The translations under genes were made by a program, and so were the position numbers. Below, piece after piece: positions 34,354-44,790 of a DNA stretch of 63,576 nucleotides (its first letter is position 1; each line of letters opens with the position of its first letter). A model generated the notes under the pieces. That model saw only the letters and a list, made by a program, of their open reading frames with translations. It was not told where the DNA came from and ran no database searches. The DNA lies in NCBI GenBank assembly GCA_028683555.1, contig JAQUHN010000004.1, forward strand, positions 1-63,576, given 5' to 3'. This stretch comes from Geobacteraceae bacterium (GTDB lineage Bacteria; Desulfobacterota; Desulfuromonadia; Geobacterales; Geobacteraceae).

Positions 34354-35658
34354 ATGTCCCCAGCAGAACCCCACGAGGACACCGCAAGCATACCGAGCAG
34401 GGAGGATAGAGAGCGCATTGCCGAACGAGTGAACGATCTCTATCCATCCCTGTTCCATCTGTATACCCAGCTCCATGCCAACCCGGAGCTGTCCGGCCAG
34501 GAAATCCTGACAGCCCGACGCATTGCCGACGAGCTTCGCTCGGCCGGTTACCAGGTCACCGAAGGGGTCGGCGGCCACGGCGTGGTCGCCGTGCTCGCAA
34601 ATGGCACAGGACCGACAGTCCTGCTGCGGGCCGATCTGGACGGACTCCCCATCGAGGAAAAAACCGGGTTGCCCTATGCGAGCAAAGCCCGGGGCCGGCT
34701 TGCGGACAAAGGCGACGTGGCAGTCATGCATGCCTGCGGCCATGATATTCACATGACGGCACTCGTGGGTGCGGCACACATCCTGGCGGCAACCAGGAAG
34801 CAGTGGCAGGGCACCCTGGTCCTGGTTGGCCAGCCGCTGGAAGAAGTCGGCGCCGGAGCCCGGGCAATGTTGGAAGACGGCCTTTTCACGAAGTTCCCCC
34901 GCCCGGATTACGCCCTGGCGCTCCATGTGACCCCGTCGCTGGCCGCAGGAACGGTAGGACTGCGGGAAGGCCTTTTCTGGGCCGGTTGCGCGTCCCTCGA
35001 TATCGTCATTCGTGGTATCGGAGGACACGGCTCGAGGCCCCATGAAACAAAAGACCCGATCGTCCTCGCCGCGGAAACGATTCTGCTGCTGCAAACCATC
35101 GTCAGCAGGGAAATCAGCCCTCTCGAACCGGCCGTCCTGACAGTCGGTTCGATTCATGGCGGGACAAAGAGCAATATCATCCCCGAAGAAGTGGTTCTCC
35201 AGGTCAACTACCGCTACTTCACCGACGCAACCGCCCGGCGCCTCCGCGAGGCCATCGAGCGGACAGTTCGGGGTATCGCCATGGCAGCCGGAATTCCGGA
35301 AGACCGCCTGCCGATTCTCTTCGACCAGTACACCGGGCCGCCCATCAACAACGACCCGGAACTGGCCCGACGCATGTTCTCGGCGTTCGGCAGCGCCCTC
35401 GGCACGGAAAACGTTATCCATACAGAAAAGTACACCTTCAGTGACGATTTCTCCCAGTTCGGCAATCAACAGCCGAAAATCCCCCTTTGTTATTTCCTGC
35501 TCGGCACTGCGGAGAAGCCGAAGGATGACAAAGACATCGCAACAGCCACTGCCCCCCCCGGAATTCATAATCCGTGCTTTGCCCCGGCCCCGGAACCGAG
35601 CATCCAGACAGGCGTCAGAGCACTGGTTGCCGCCGTACTCGAAATCCTGCCGCGATAG
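34354..35658 (+). CDS. M20D-family amidohydrolase
   Basis: 434 residues, a metal-dependent hydrolase of N-acyl amino acids or similar amides (hippurate hydrolase/IAA-amino-acid hydrolase family). Motifs: LHANPELSGQE, LLRADLDGLPI, MHACGHDIHMTALVGAA, VGQPLEEVGAGARAM, GHGSRPHETKDPI and YTFSDDFSQF. AAGGAG overlapping the SYLF stop provides the ribosome-binding site, so the two genes are one operon. The substrate cannot be determined from sequence. Confidence 0.92.
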   Translation: MSPAEPHEDTASIPSREDRERIAERVNDLYPSLFHLYTQLHANPELSGQEILTARRIADELRSAGYQVTEGVGGHGVVAVLANGTGPTVLLRADLDGLPIEEKTGLPYASKARGRLADKGDVAVMHACGHDIHMTALVGAAHILAATRKQWQGTLVLVGQPLEEVGAGARAMLEDGLFTKFPRPDYALALHVTPSLAAGTVGLREGLFWAGCASLDIVIRGIGGHGSRPHETKDPIVLAAETILLLQTIVSREISPLEPAVLTVGSIHGGTKSNIIPEEVVLQVNYRYFTDATARRLREAIERTVRGIAMAAGIPEDRLPILFDQYTGPPINNDPELARRMFSAFGSALGTENVIHTEKYTFSDDFSQFGNQQPKIPLCYFLLGTAEKPKDDKDIATATAPPGIHNPCFAPAPEPSIQTGVRALVAAVLEILPR

Positions 35659-35994
35659 CCAGGCAATCGCCTCCCTACTCCCGACAAAGGCAATTCCTGA
35701 GAGTTTCCCCAAGAATACCTACATATACAGTTTTTTGTTGACAGAATTGCCCTCTACAATTAAAAGTATCGGTTGGAAAAATCGTCACTTCACATTTCCG
35801 CTCCGTTTTTGCACTCCACCATGGGCAACCTGTCTCGACAGCCTGCACTCCAGCACACGCCATCATCGGAAGCATCGACAAAACGTCGCTCTGGAGTCGT
35901 ATGGGTGGAGGAATTCAAGAAGGTTTTTTTCTGCTATCAGGCAGAATTAATTTCATGCAGTAGTACAATCTTTATTGAATGGGAGGATGTAACA
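35659..35994. other. Intergenic region upstream of satP
   Basis: About 336 bp without a gene. It contains TTGACA at about 35738 and a following A/T-rich stretch (CTACAATTAAAAG) that could be part of the satP promoter, although the spacing to the best -10 is not canonical. Nothing else recognisable. Confidence 0.35.
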
Positions 35995-36720
35995 ATGTCG
36001 AATGATTCTGGACAGCAGGGAGGCAATTTGAACGAATTTATCAGTGAAACACGCGAACGCTTCGCCAAAGCAGGCACCGTCGAGGTAAGCGACCTGGATG
36101 GCGATCATGCTGTTTTTGCCGACATGGGCGAAAACGTCACCAGAAACGAAGTGGCTATTTGTGACACCACCGCCAACCCCGCTCCGCTGGGTCTGTGCGC
36201 CTTCGGTCTTACCACGGTTCTTCTGAACCTGCACAACGCAGGGTTCTTCCCGCTGGATGCTATGATTCTTGCCATGGGGATCTTTTACGGCGGTATTGCC
36301 CAGGTGATCGTCGGTATCATGGAATGGAAAAAGAAAAACACCTTCGCCACCACGGCCTTCACTTCTTACGGCCTCTTCTGGTTGACCCTCGTGGGACTCA
36401 TCGTGATGCCGAAACTAGGACTGGCCGAAAAACCGACCGAGATCGCCATGGCCGCATACCTGGGAATATGGGGTCTCTTTACTTTGATCCTTTTCATCGG
36501 CACCTTCCGTCTCAATCGCGCGCTGCAGGTTGTATTCGGCCTGCTGGCCCTTCTTTTCTTCCTCCTGGCCTATAAAGACGCAACCGGCGCACCCATCGGA
36601 ACCTTTATCGGCTATGAAGGCATCCTGACCGGCCTCTCCGCCATCTACACCGGCCTGGCCCAGGTGCTCAACGAGGTATACGGCAAGACCCTTCTGCCGC
36701 TCGGACCGTACAAAAAATAA
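35995..36720 (+). CDS. satP: Acetate/succinate permease, GPR1/FUN34/SatP family
   Basis: 241 residues with a hydrophilic N-terminus of about 60 residues followed by six membrane segments. The family hallmark [14 protein letters not shown] begins the membrane part, followed by the [15 protein letters not shown] motif and [10 protein letters not shown]. These proteins transport acetate and related short carboxylates, which fits an organism feeding on acetate. GGAGG lies eight bases before the ATG. A strong terminator follows. Confidence 0.93.
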   Translation: MSNDSGQQGGNLNEFISETRERFAKAGTVEVSDLDGDHAVFADMGENVTRNEVAICDTTANPAPLGLCAFGLTTVLLNLHNAGFFPLDAMILAMGIFYGGIAQVIVGIMEWKKKNTFATTAFTSYGLFWLTLVGLIVMPKLGLAEKPTEIAMAAYLGIWGLFTLILFIGTFRLNRALQVVFGLLALLFFLLAYKDATGAPIGTFIGYEGILTGLSAIYTGLAQVLNEVYGKTLLPLGPYKK

Positions 36721-36753
36721 CGAACCTCGATACCCAATCGAGACGTAACAGAA

Positions 36754-36789
36754 AGAAAAAGGGGTATGGATATTCATGCCCCTTTTTCT
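36754..36789 (+). terminator. Terminator of satP
   Basis: AGAAAAAGGGG / CCCCTTTTTCT perfect 11-bp stem with T run inside the 3' arm. Confidence 0.85.
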
Positions 36790-37083
36790 GTTCTCGCCAC
36801 TCTCCTTTCCCGTTGTTCATCCGCAGCCCCCGTTTCCCCCTTTTTCGGTCAACTTTTTCTTTTGTTAATGGAACGGCTTGTGGTAGAGTCCGCACAGAAC
36901 TTTCTATCCAACCAATGTGCGGTTTTTGCCGGTCGGATTACCCACATGACCTTTGCGATTTTCGGGCGGCACGCCATGCCCTTGAAGCTTGGATCTTCAC
37001 CCGTTTTGCTGTGCAGCAGATGAACCGGCGCAACACCTCCCCGTTTGCGCGGATCATACAACAACCAGAAAAGGAGATTCACC
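36790..37083. other. Intergenic region with no recognised feature
   Basis: Roughly 290 bp between the satP terminator and the small monooxygenase-like gene. No long open frame with a ribosome-binding site, hairpin with T run, or clear promoter was seen. Confidence 0.4.
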
Positions 37084-37392
37084 ATGGCTGACAAGAAGGT
37101 TACCGTTCTGGCAAAGTTCAAGGCAAAAGAAGGCATGGAAGAAAAGGTACGACAGGAAATCATGGTCTGCGTTGAGCCGACCCGCGCCGAAGCCGGTTGC
37201 ATCAATTATGACCTCCATCAATCCGCGGATGACAAGCGAGTCTTCATGCTGTATGAAAACTGGGTCAGCAAGAAGCTATTGGACGAGCACCTGCAGATGC
37301 CCTACCTGAAAAAACTTGCGGCAGTAGCCGCAGAGATTTGCTCGGAGCCCCTTGAAATAACCCTTTGGGAAATGATTAGCGAACCGGAATAA
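37084..37392 (+). CDS. Antibiotic biosynthesis monooxygenase (ABM)-domain protein
   Basis: 102 residues, a single ferredoxin-like alpha/beta ABM domain of the YgiN/LsrG kind: VTVLAKFKAKEGMEEKVRQEI, EAGCINYDLHQSADDKRVFMLYENW and LDEHLQMPYLKKL. Members act as quinol monooxygenases, isomerases or simply bind small aromatics; which applies here is unknown. AGGAG lies seven bases before the ATG. Confidence 0.88.
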   Translation: MADKKVTVLAKFKAKEGMEEKVRQEIMVCVEPTRAEAGCINYDLHQSADDKRVFMLYENWVSKKLLDEHLQMPYLKKLAAVAAEICSEPLEITLWEMISEPE

Positions 37393-37645
37393 CCGCGGCA
37401 ATAAAGAGACAACGGGGGTGCCGGAAGTGTCGACAGCAAGCACCGCTACGGCCCCCTCCTCTGCCGTCTCCTCGTGCAGACGTACCACGAACCAGCCCCC
37501 ACACAGCCCAAAAACCGGCTTTTTCCACTTTTTCCGCAGCACACAGCCACCTGGTCAATGATACTGCTTGCCTGCGTTCAGTCCGCTGCGGTATACTTTT
37601 TTCCTGCACCACCACTCTCCCGCCAGCAACAGGACGGCCCTCTCC

Positions 37646-39082
37646 ATGAAACTCAATACCAAACTGGTGATGATAATGCTTTCGCTGCTGATCATCGCCA
37701 TGTGCATCCTTTTCGGTCTGAACCAGTACAGCCAAAACGAACTGGTGAATGAGATCCAGGAAAGTTCCACCGAGGTATCGAAGGCAATTCAACTCAGCAT
37801 CGCCGACCTGACCTCCGGCAGCGAGTATTCCTCGAAACTGCAGGAATATCTGAAAGATGCCAAACGGAAAGGGATCAAAGAGATCAGCATCATCAGTAAC
37901 GAGGGAGAAATTATTGACTCTTCCGATCCGGACAAAGTCGGCAAACGGCGTGACATCAAAAAGCTCGGCAAGGGACTGAAAGCATCACACCCTTCCTCCG
38001 GAAAAAAAACCGAGGAAAGCGATTCGTCCCGACCGTACGACCTGGTGGTTCCGGTCATTGTTGGCGATGAGCAGCTCGGTTATGTGCATATCAACCTGCT
38101 CTTGGACAATATCCGCACCATCCAGCACAATAATTTCATGAACCGACTTGCCGCGACTTTCATTGTCTTCATGTTCGGAATCGCCCTTACCATCTTCCTC
38201 GCCCGACGATACACCAAACCGATTCAGCGGATTGTCGAGAGCGTAAACAGGGTAGCAGCCGGTGACCTGACAGAAAGCCTGCCGGTGGTATCGGGCGACG
38301 AGATCGGTACCCTGTCGGCAAACTTCAACGAGATGGTTCAGAAACTGCGTGAACGGGAACAGCTGGAAAAAAGGCTCTATGAAGCGGAGCATCTTTCCAA
38401 AGTAGGGCAACTGGCAGCCGGAATCGCCCACGAAATACGCAATCCGCTCAACTATATCAGTCTGGCCGTCGATCACCTGAAAGAGGATATGAGCCACACC
38501 TGTCCCGACTCAGCGGCAGAGTCGATAGACCTTTTGGACAAGATCAAGGAAGAAGTGCGCCGGGTGAACTATATGGTGCTCAATTTCATGAGTTACGGCA
38601 GACCGCTCAAGCTGAGGATCAGCACCATATGCTATGCTGAACTGTTAGAGAAAGCACGTCACCTGCTGCAGGACCGCTTGACGGAAAAGAAAATAGCGCT
38701 TGTTGCCGACATTCCTGCCGAACTGCCCGCCATGGAGGCGGATCCGGAGCTGCTGCGAACCTGCCTGGTCAATATCATCTCCAACGCCGCCCAGGCCATG
38801 CCGGATGGCGGGAAAATTACCCTCGGCGCCCGATTTGATGCCGTTGATTCGGTATTTCGCCTCTCCTTCGCCGATGAAGGAATCGGAATCAGGCCGGAAG
38901 ACCTACCAAAAATCCTGCAACCATACTTCACCACCAAGGAAGCGGGAATCGGCCTCGGTTTGGCCATAACCGAAAGAATCGTCAAGGAACATGGCGGAAA
39001 AATGGTGGTGGCAAGCACTTTTGGCAAGGGAACGGTTTTCACCATTGAACTGCCGGCCCAACGGAAGGAGCAGGAAGTATGA
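37646..39082 (+). CDS. NtrB/AtoS-type membrane sensor histidine kinase
   Basis: 478 residues. Two membrane segments (LVMIMLSLLIIAMCILFGL and AATFIVFMFGIALTIFL) flank a periplasmic sensor with a charged Lys/Ser-rich stretch. Then come HAMP (RRYTKPIQRIVESV), HisKA with H-box VGQLAAGIAHEIRNPL and HATPase_c (NIISNAAQAMPDGG, DEGIGI, GIGLGLAI). It overlaps by 4 bp with a sigma-54-dependent response regulator, its evident partner. Confidence 0.94.
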   Translation: MKLNTKLVMIMLSLLIIAMCILFGLNQYSQNELVNEIQESSTEVSKAIQLSIADLTSGSEYSSKLQEYLKDAKRKGIKEISIISNEGEIIDSSDPDKVGKRRDIKKLGKGLKASHPSSGKKTEESDSSRPYDLVVPVIVGDEQLGYVHINLLLDNIRTIQHNNFMNRLAATFIVFMFGIALTIFLARRYTKPIQRIVESVNRVAAGDLTESLPVVSGDEIGTLSANFNEMVQKLREREQLEKRLYEAEHLSKVGQLAAGIAHEIRNPLNYISLAVDHLKEDMSHTCPDSAAESIDLLDKIKEEVRRVNYMVLNFMSYGRPLKLRISTICYAELLEKARHLLQDRLTEKKIALVADIPAELPAMEADPELLRTCLVNIISNAAQAMPDGGKITLGARFDAVDSVFRLSFADEGIGIRPEDLPKILQPYFTTKEAGIGLGLAITERIVKEHGGKMVVASTFGKGTVFTIELPAQRKEQEV

Positions 39083-40464
39083 AAGGGGCCATTCTCATCG
39101 TTGACGATGAAAAGGGACAGCGCGAGATTCTCGATATCATCCTGAAAAAGGAAGGCTATCAGGTTACGGCTGTTGCCGGTGCCCGTGAAGCACTGGAACG
39201 TCTCGAAGGGGATGAGTACGACATCATCCTCACCGACCTGAAAATGCAGGGAATCTCGGGCATGGATCTTTTGCAACAGGTACTTGACGAAAACCCGCAG
39301 CAGTGCATCATTATAATGACGGCACACGGTACCATCGACTCGGCCGTAGAGGCAATGAAGAAGGGCGCCTTTGACTATCTGGAAAAACCCCTGGAAAGGG
39401 AAACGCTGCTCCTGACGCTACGGAGAGCCTTCGAACGCCTTGACCTGCTCCGGGAAAACCGCAGGCTGCAGAAACAGCTGGAGGAAAGCCAAGGGGTTCC
39501 AACGATCATCGGCACCCACCCGAAGATGAAAGAAGTCTACCGGATCGTCAACAAGATCGCTGACACCTCATCCACAATAGTCATTTTCGGCGAATCGGGG
39601 ACCGGCAAGGAACTGGTTGCGCACGCCATTCACAACGGCAGTTCCCGCAAGGACAAGCCATTTCTGGCCATCAACTGCGCCGCAATTCCGGAAGCCCTGA
39701 TCGAAAGCGAGCTGTTCGGACATGAAAAAGGATCCTTTACCGGGGCAAGCTCCCGGGAAATAGGTCTCTTCGAAGCAGCGAACAGCGGAACTATCTTTCT
39801 CGACGAAATCGGCGAAATGAATGGCGCCATGCAGGCAAAACTGCTGCGGGCCATCCAGGAGCGGGAAATTCGTCGCGTCGGCGGCAAAGTCAGCATTCCG
39901 GTTGATGTGCGGATCATCTCGGCCACCAACAAAGACCTGGAACAGGAAATCCGGAAAGGTAACTTCCGGGAAGATCTCTATTACCGTTTGAACGTCATCC
40001 GTATCAACCTGCCGCCCCTCAGGGAAAGGGGAAGCGATATCATCACCCTGGCTGAATTCTTTGTCAGGAAGTACGCTGCTGCCGACGGCATCCCGCTGCA
40101 GGGAATTTCAAAAGCGGCCATGAAGCTCCTCATGGACTATTCCTGGCCTGGAAACGTGCGACAGTTGGAATCAGTCATCGAACGCGGCGTCCTCATGACC
40201 GAAAGCGACTTCATCCAACCTGAGGACCTGCCGGTGGAGATTCACCGTGAAAGAATGCCGGGCAGCTGTCTTGGCATTGACTTACCCGCGGAAGGAATAT
40301 GTTTCGAGGACCTGGAACGGGACCTCATAATCAAGGCCATGCAAAGGAGCGGCTGGATCATCGGCAAGGCAGCGCCGTTGCTGGGGATGACATACAAGAC
40401 CCTGCAGTACCGGCTGGAAAAATTCGCCATCGAAAAACCGGGGAAAAAAGTTGACGCACCTTGA
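39079..40464 (+). CDS. NtrC-family sigma-54-dependent response regulator
   Basis: 461 residues. A receiver domain (ILIVDDE, phospho-acceptor in ILTDLKMQG, MTAHG, LEKP) is followed by a sigma-54 AAA+ domain (GESGTGKELVA, FGHEKGSFTGA contact loop with Ser in place of the usual Ala, GTIFLDEIGEM, R-finger region WPGNVRQLE) and a C-terminal Fis-type helix-turn-helix (AAPLLGMTYKTLQYRLEKF). Its start overlaps the kinase stop as ATGA. Target genes are unknown; no -24/-12 promoter was recognised nearby. Confidence 0.94.
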   Translation: MKGAILIVDDEKGQREILDIILKKEGYQVTAVAGAREALERLEGDEYDIILTDLKMQGISGMDLLQQVLDENPQQCIIIMTAHGTIDSAVEAMKKGAFDYLEKPLERETLLLTLRRAFERLDLLRENRRLQKQLEESQGVPTIIGTHPKMKEVYRIVNKIADTSSTIVIFGESGTGKELVAHAIHNGSSRKDKPFLAINCAAIPEALIESELFGHEKGSFTGASSREIGLFEAANSGTIFLDEIGEMNGAMQAKLLRAIQEREIRRVGGKVSIPVDVRIISATNKDLEQEIRKGNFREDLYYRLNVIRINLPPLRERGSDIITLAEFFVRKYAAADGIPLQGISKAAMKLLMDYSWPGNVRQLESVIERGVLMTESDFIQPEDLPVEIHRERMPGSCLGIDLPAEGICFEDLERDLIIKAMQRSGWIIGKAAPLLGMTYKTLQYRLEKFAIEKPGKKVDAP

Positions 40465-40565
40465 ATCCAACGACTAGCAACTGCTGTCAGCTGCCGAAGC
40501 TCTTCCCCGCAACCCTTTCCGGTTTCACGTTCTTCGCCGATTGACGAAGAAAAGGAGACGATTTC

Positions 40566-43130
40566 ATGGATCTCTCGAAAAATCTTCACCGGTTTACCGT
40601 TGTCCCTTCCTTGCCGAGGAAACTTTCCGGTCTGCATACCATTGCCTATAATCTCTGGTGGACCTGGGAACCGCAGGCAATAGAACTTTTCCGGAGAATT
40701 GACCTGGATCTATGGCGGGAAACCCATCACAATCCGGTTAAAATGCTGGGAGAACTGCAGCAATCACGGCTTGAGGAACTTTTGGTGGATGACGGCTTCA
40801 TGGCTCATCTGCACCGGGTTGAAGAAATGCTCCGGGAGTATATGGAAGGGAAAACCTGGTATAGCAAGGCTCGTAGCGCAACGAACCCCCTCCACATAGC
40901 TTATTTTTCCATGGAATTCGGCCTCCATGAATCGATCCCGATTTATTCCGGCGGCCTGGGGGTGCTTTCCGGTGACCACCTGAAATCAGCCAGCGACCTG
41001 GGAATCCCGCTGATCGGAATCGGACTGCTCTATCGCCAGGGGTATTTTCGCCAGTATCTGAACATCGAAGGCTGGCAACAGGAGATATATCCCGAAAACG
41101 ATTTTTACAATATGCCGATCCGCCTGGTAAAGGACACCGACGGCAAGCCTCTCACTGTCAGCCTGGATATCGGCGAACATATCGTAAAATCACGTATCTG
41201 GTATGTCCAGGTCGGCCGGGTGCCCCTCTACCTGCTCGACACCAGCCTTGAGGAAAACTCCCGGGAAGACCGAAAAATTACCGCCCTGCTGTACGGCGGT
41301 AACCAGGAAATGCGTATCAAGCAGGAAATTCTGCTGGGAATCGGCGGCCTGCGAGCCCTGAAGACGCTCGGCATTGAACCCGAGGTCTGTCACATGAATG
41401 AAGGACATGCGGCATTTCTCGCCCTCGAGCGGATCAGAGTACTGATGAAAGAGCAGAACCTGAGCTTCAAAGAGGCGCGGGAACTGACCATCGCCGGTAC
41501 CGTCTTTACCACGCACACACCGGTTCCGGCAGGCATCGACCACTTTGACCCGGCACTGGTGGATAGCCACCTGGGACGCTTCTACCACGAACTCGGCCTG
41601 AACCGGGACGAGTTCCTTGCCCTGGGAAGACAAAACCCGAAGAACCATCACGAGACATTCTGCATGGCGGTCCTGGCCCTTCGGCTGGCGGGACACTACA
41701 ACGGTGTCAGCAAGCTTCATGGCCAGGTCTCCCGGAAAATGTGGAAGAACATCTGGCCGGAACTCCCCGAGGAGCATCTGCCCCTGACCTCCATCACCAA
41801 CGGCGTCCATACCCGGTCCTGGCTCTCCCACGATATCTCCAGCCTGCTTATCCGGTACCTCGGCACCCGCTGGCTGGACGACCCCACCGACTACGATATC
41901 TGGAAGAAAATCCACCTGGTGCCGGACGCCGAACTGTGGCGCACCCACGAACGCTGTCGCGAGCGACTCGTGACCTTTGCCCGGAAGCGGATTAAAGAGC
42001 ACCTCCGCCATGTGGGGGCAACAGCAAAGGAAATAGTGGCAGCGGACGAGGCCCTGGATCCGGAAATTCTAACCATCGGGTTCGCCCGGCGATTTGCCAC
42101 CTACAAGCGGGGAACGCTGCTGCTCCGCGACCTGGACCGGCTTGACCGGATACTGAACCACCCTACACGTCCGGTACAGATCATTTTCGCCGGCAAGGCC
42201 CATCCAGCTGATTTCGAAGGAAAGGAATTGATCCGCCAGATCCAGCAGGTTTCCCTCCATGATCGATTCCGCAACCGTATCGCCTTTATCGAGGATTATG
42301 ATCTTGCCGTGGCCCGGAAAATGGTACAGGGCGTCGATGTTTGGCTCAACACGCCACGCCGCCCCCTTGAGGCGAGCGGAACCAGCGGCATGAAGGTGGC
42401 TTTCAACGGCGGACTGAACATGAGCGTGCTGGACGGGTGGTGGCCGGAAGGATACCGCGGCGACAATGGCTGGGCGATCGGCAAGGGCGAAGTCTACGAA
42501 GACATCGAATGCCAGAACGAGGTTGAGAGCAGGGCCATGTATGATCTTCTTGAAAAAGAGGTGGTACCGCTCTTCTATGACCGGGGACCCGATAGCATAC
42601 CCCGCGGCTGGCTGGCATGCATGAAAGCCTCCATAGAAACGCTCTGCCCGATCTTCAGCACCGAACGAATGGTGCAGGAATATACCGACAGATTCTACCT
42701 CCCCTCGTTCAAGCAGTGGAACGAGTTCCACGAAAAGGGCCAGGCACTGGCACGCGACTTCGCCCTCTGGAAGGAAAAGATGCGCCGTCTCTGGCACAAG
42801 GTACGCGTCGAAGGCATCGAGGCATCGGCTACTGGCGAAATTCCTGTCAGGAGCCGGCTGCAGGTGCAGGCCCGGATCGGTATGGGGGAAATTCCGCTGG
42901 AAGAACTGTCGGTAAAAGTCTACGTCGGCATTCTCAACTCCCAGGACGAAATTGTCGATGGAGAACTGGCGCCACTTCATGCCGTCGAACAGGTAGGAAC
43001 CGATCTGCACCGATTCAGCGGCGAAATAGAATGTCGCGTCTGCGGCAGGCAGGCCTTCGTCATCCAGGTCATGCCGAAGCATCCCCGCTTAGGTCCGGTG
43101 TACGAACCGGGGCTTATCCTCTGGGTCTAG
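40566..43130 (+). CDS. glgP: Alpha-glucan phosphorylase
   Basis: 854 residues, releases glucose-1-phosphate from glycogen or maltodextrins. The N-terminal DUF3417-like segment LHTIAYNLWWTWEPQA marks the shorter prokaryotic alpha-glucan phosphorylase type. Conserved stretches: YFSMEFGLHESIPIYSGGLG, CHMNEGHAAF, FTTHTPVPAGIDHF, ITNGVHTRSW, GFARRFATYKRG, FAGKAHP and the PLP-lysine region EASGTSGMKVAFNGGLN. AGGAG precedes the ATG. It follows the NtrC-type pair in the same direction. Confidence 0.94.
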   Translation: MDLSKNLHRFTVVPSLPRKLSGLHTIAYNLWWTWEPQAIELFRRIDLDLWRETHHNPVKMLGELQQSRLEELLVDDGFMAHLHRVEEMLREYMEGKTWYSKARSATNPLHIAYFSMEFGLHESIPIYSGGLGVLSGDHLKSASDLGIPLIGIGLLYRQGYFRQYLNIEGWQQEIYPENDFYNMPIRLVKDTDGKPLTVSLDIGEHIVKSRIWYVQVGRVPLYLLDTSLEENSREDRKITALLYGGNQEMRIKQEILLGIGGLRALKTLGIEPEVCHMNEGHAAFLALERIRVLMKEQNLSFKEARELTIAGTVFTTHTPVPAGIDHFDPALVDSHLGRFYHELGLNRDEFLALGRQNPKNHHETFCMAVLALRLAGHYNGVSKLHGQVSRKMWKNIWPELPEEHLPLTSITNGVHTRSWLSHDISSLLIRYLGTRWLDDPTDYDIWKKIHLVPDAELWRTHERCRERLVTFARKRIKEHLRHVGATAKEIVAADEALDPEILTIGFARRFATYKRGTLLLRDLDRLDRILNHPTRPVQIIFAGKAHPADFEGKELIRQIQQVSLHDRFRNRIAFIEDYDLAVARKMVQGVDVWLNTPRRPLEASGTSGMKVAFNGGLNMSVLDGWWPEGYRGDNGWAIGKGEVYEDIECQNEVESRAMYDLLEKEVVPLFYDRGPDSIPRGWLACMKASIETLCPIFSTERMVQEYTDRFYLPSFKQWNEFHEKGQALARDFALWKEKMRRLWHKVRVEGIEASATGEIPVRSRLQVQARIGMGEIPLEELSVKVYVGILNSQDEIVDGELAPLHAVEQVGTDLHRFSGEIECRVCGRQAFVIQVMPKHPRLGPVYEPGLILWV

Positions 43131-43400
43131 TGCCCCGACAGACAGGCGGGACGGGATAAAACCGGGAATCCCTTCCGGCATAATAGATGGTCTGCCATCC
43201 TGATCCTGCTGTCTTTCCATGGTACCTGGCCCCCACAAAATCAGTCTCCAATCCCTGCCGTTTCTTCCCGCAGGAAGCTACAGAGCAAGATTTACTTTTC
43301 CTGCCTGATTCCCGCTTGTCCGGGCTTAGGACTTGAAATATTCCGGAAAAACGGGTACAGTCTGCCGTTGTTAAAAAAATTCGAACCAATGAGAATCCCA

Positions 43401-44639
43401 ATGAAATCTTTGTTTTTTGTCCTGTTGCTGGTGGGCACCCTGACATCCTGTACCACCATGGTGCCGCGTAAATATGTCCCCCCCCCGATCACCAATGAAA
43501 CCTTCGACGATCCGGCCAAGCTGGTATCAATTCCGTTGCCGGTCATCGCCTCCAGCCCCAATGAAGGGGTAACCCTCGGTGCCCTTGGCGCCTTCCTGCT
43601 GCATAACGCCAAGGACGAAGTCAGTACTCTTACGGCTGCCCAGGTTAACTACAACAACAATTTCGGCGCAACTTTCTCGCTCTATAGCGCCTTTTTTCCG
43701 TCACCTCAGACCAACTGGGAATTCAACCTTTCCAAATCGACAAATGTTAACCAGGATTACGAATTCAAGATCCGCGACAAGCGGCTGATGGACGAGAAAC
43801 TTGAATTTTTTGTCTTTCCCTATATCTTTACCGACGGCTCGGCGCGATTTTTCGGCTTCCAGTCGGACAGCCGTTCGGAAAACGAAACCAACTACGCCGA
43901 CGAAGAATTCGGCCTGACCGTAATGGTAGGATACGACATTACGGAACACCTGCAGATTCAGTTCGGGGAACGCATCAGAAAGGTAAATGTCGGCAGGGGA
44001 GCAATCGACGCCCTGCCCTTCATTCGCGACCGCTACAACGATTTGATGGTTCCCGGAATCAACGGCTTCACCGCCCATGCCCAGAAACTGGCGCTCATCT
44101 ATAGCACGCTGGACTCTCGGGACATGCCGACAGAGGGCATCTACCTGAAAGCGTCCATCGAGAGCAGCCTGAAGGCTCTCGGCAGCAGCTGTGACTACCG
44201 GCACTACGAAGCCGAAGCAAAAGGCTATCTGCCCCTGGACGAAGCCCGCTACATAACCGTGGGCCGCCTGGTCTACAACCAGACCCTCGGCAACCGGGTT
44301 CCGTTCCTCGAACGGAGTATCCTCGGTGGCGAGAATTCGCTGCGCGGCTACGGCCGCAACCGCTTCATCGACAGCAGTTATTTCCTGCTCAACCTCGAAG
44401 AGCGGATTCGCCTGTTCCGCTGGAGCGTCTTCAATGTAAACACTGACTGGGAACTTGCCCCGTTCATCGACTTGGGCGCGGTAATGGAGTCCCTTGACGA
44501 CATATCCACCCGCAACTTTGAATTCAACCCCGGAATCGGATTTCGGGCAGTGGTCAGGCCCAATATTGTCGGTCGTGTGGATATCGGTTTCGGCAATGAC
44601 GGACCAGCGGTCTTTGTCGGCTTGGGGTACCCCTTCTAA
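43401..44639 (+). CDS. BamA/D15-type outer-membrane beta-barrel lipoprotein
   Basis: About 412 residues. A lipoprotein signal peptide (SLFFVLLLVGTLTSC) is followed by a beta-rich protein ending in a C-terminal aromatic (GLGYPF), as outer-membrane barrels do. The ERSILGGENSLRGYGRNRF stretch is the conserved loop-6 VRGF/Y-type motif of the surface antigen D15 (Omp85) family. No POTRA domains are seen. Its role in transport or envelope assembly is unknown. An ATG at 43389 is an alternative start. Confidence 0.82.
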   Translation: MKSLFFVLLLVGTLTSCTTMVPRKYVPPPITNETFDDPAKLVSIPLPVIASSPNEGVTLGALGAFLLHNAKDEVSTLTAAQVNYNNNFGATFSLYSAFFPSPQTNWEFNLSKSTNVNQDYEFKIRDKRLMDEKLEFFVFPYIFTDGSARFFGFQSDSRSENETNYADEEFGLTVMVGYDITEHLQIQFGERIRKVNVGRGAIDALPFIRDRYNDLMVPGINGFTAHAQKLALIYSTLDSRDMPTEGIYLKASIESSLKALGSSCDYRHYEAEAKGYLPLDEARYITVGRLVYNQTLGNRVPFLERSILGGENSLRGYGRNRFIDSSYFLLNLEERIRLFRWSVFNVNTDWELAPFIDLGAVMESLDDISTRNFEFNPGIGFRAVVRPNIVGRVDIGFGNDGPAVFVGLGYPF

Positions 44640-44718
44640 TCGGGAATGAATCGATAAGGGGGAATGAATCGGCAAGGGCGGGATTGAACCTGCTCCGGCA
44701 GAAAAACCATGCACATAA

Positions 44719-44755
44719 AAAACGGCAGTTGAAGGCGATCTTCAACTGCCGTTTT
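44719..44755. terminator. Bidirectional terminator between two convergent genes
   Basis: AAAACGGCAGTTGAAG / CTTCAACTGCCGTTTT perfect 16-bp stem with a GCGAT loop and A/T runs on both sides. It serves the barrel gene and the convergent REC-GGDEF gene. Confidence 0.92.
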
Positions 44756-44790
44756 CAGTTTTTCGTTGTTTGAAATGCCAGATCAGGCAA

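Noticed and set aside
37646-43130. A sigma-54 promoter for glgP controlled by the adjacent NtrC-type regulator
   Set aside because: No GG-N10-GC type -24/-12 element could be recognised in the short gaps of this stretch.
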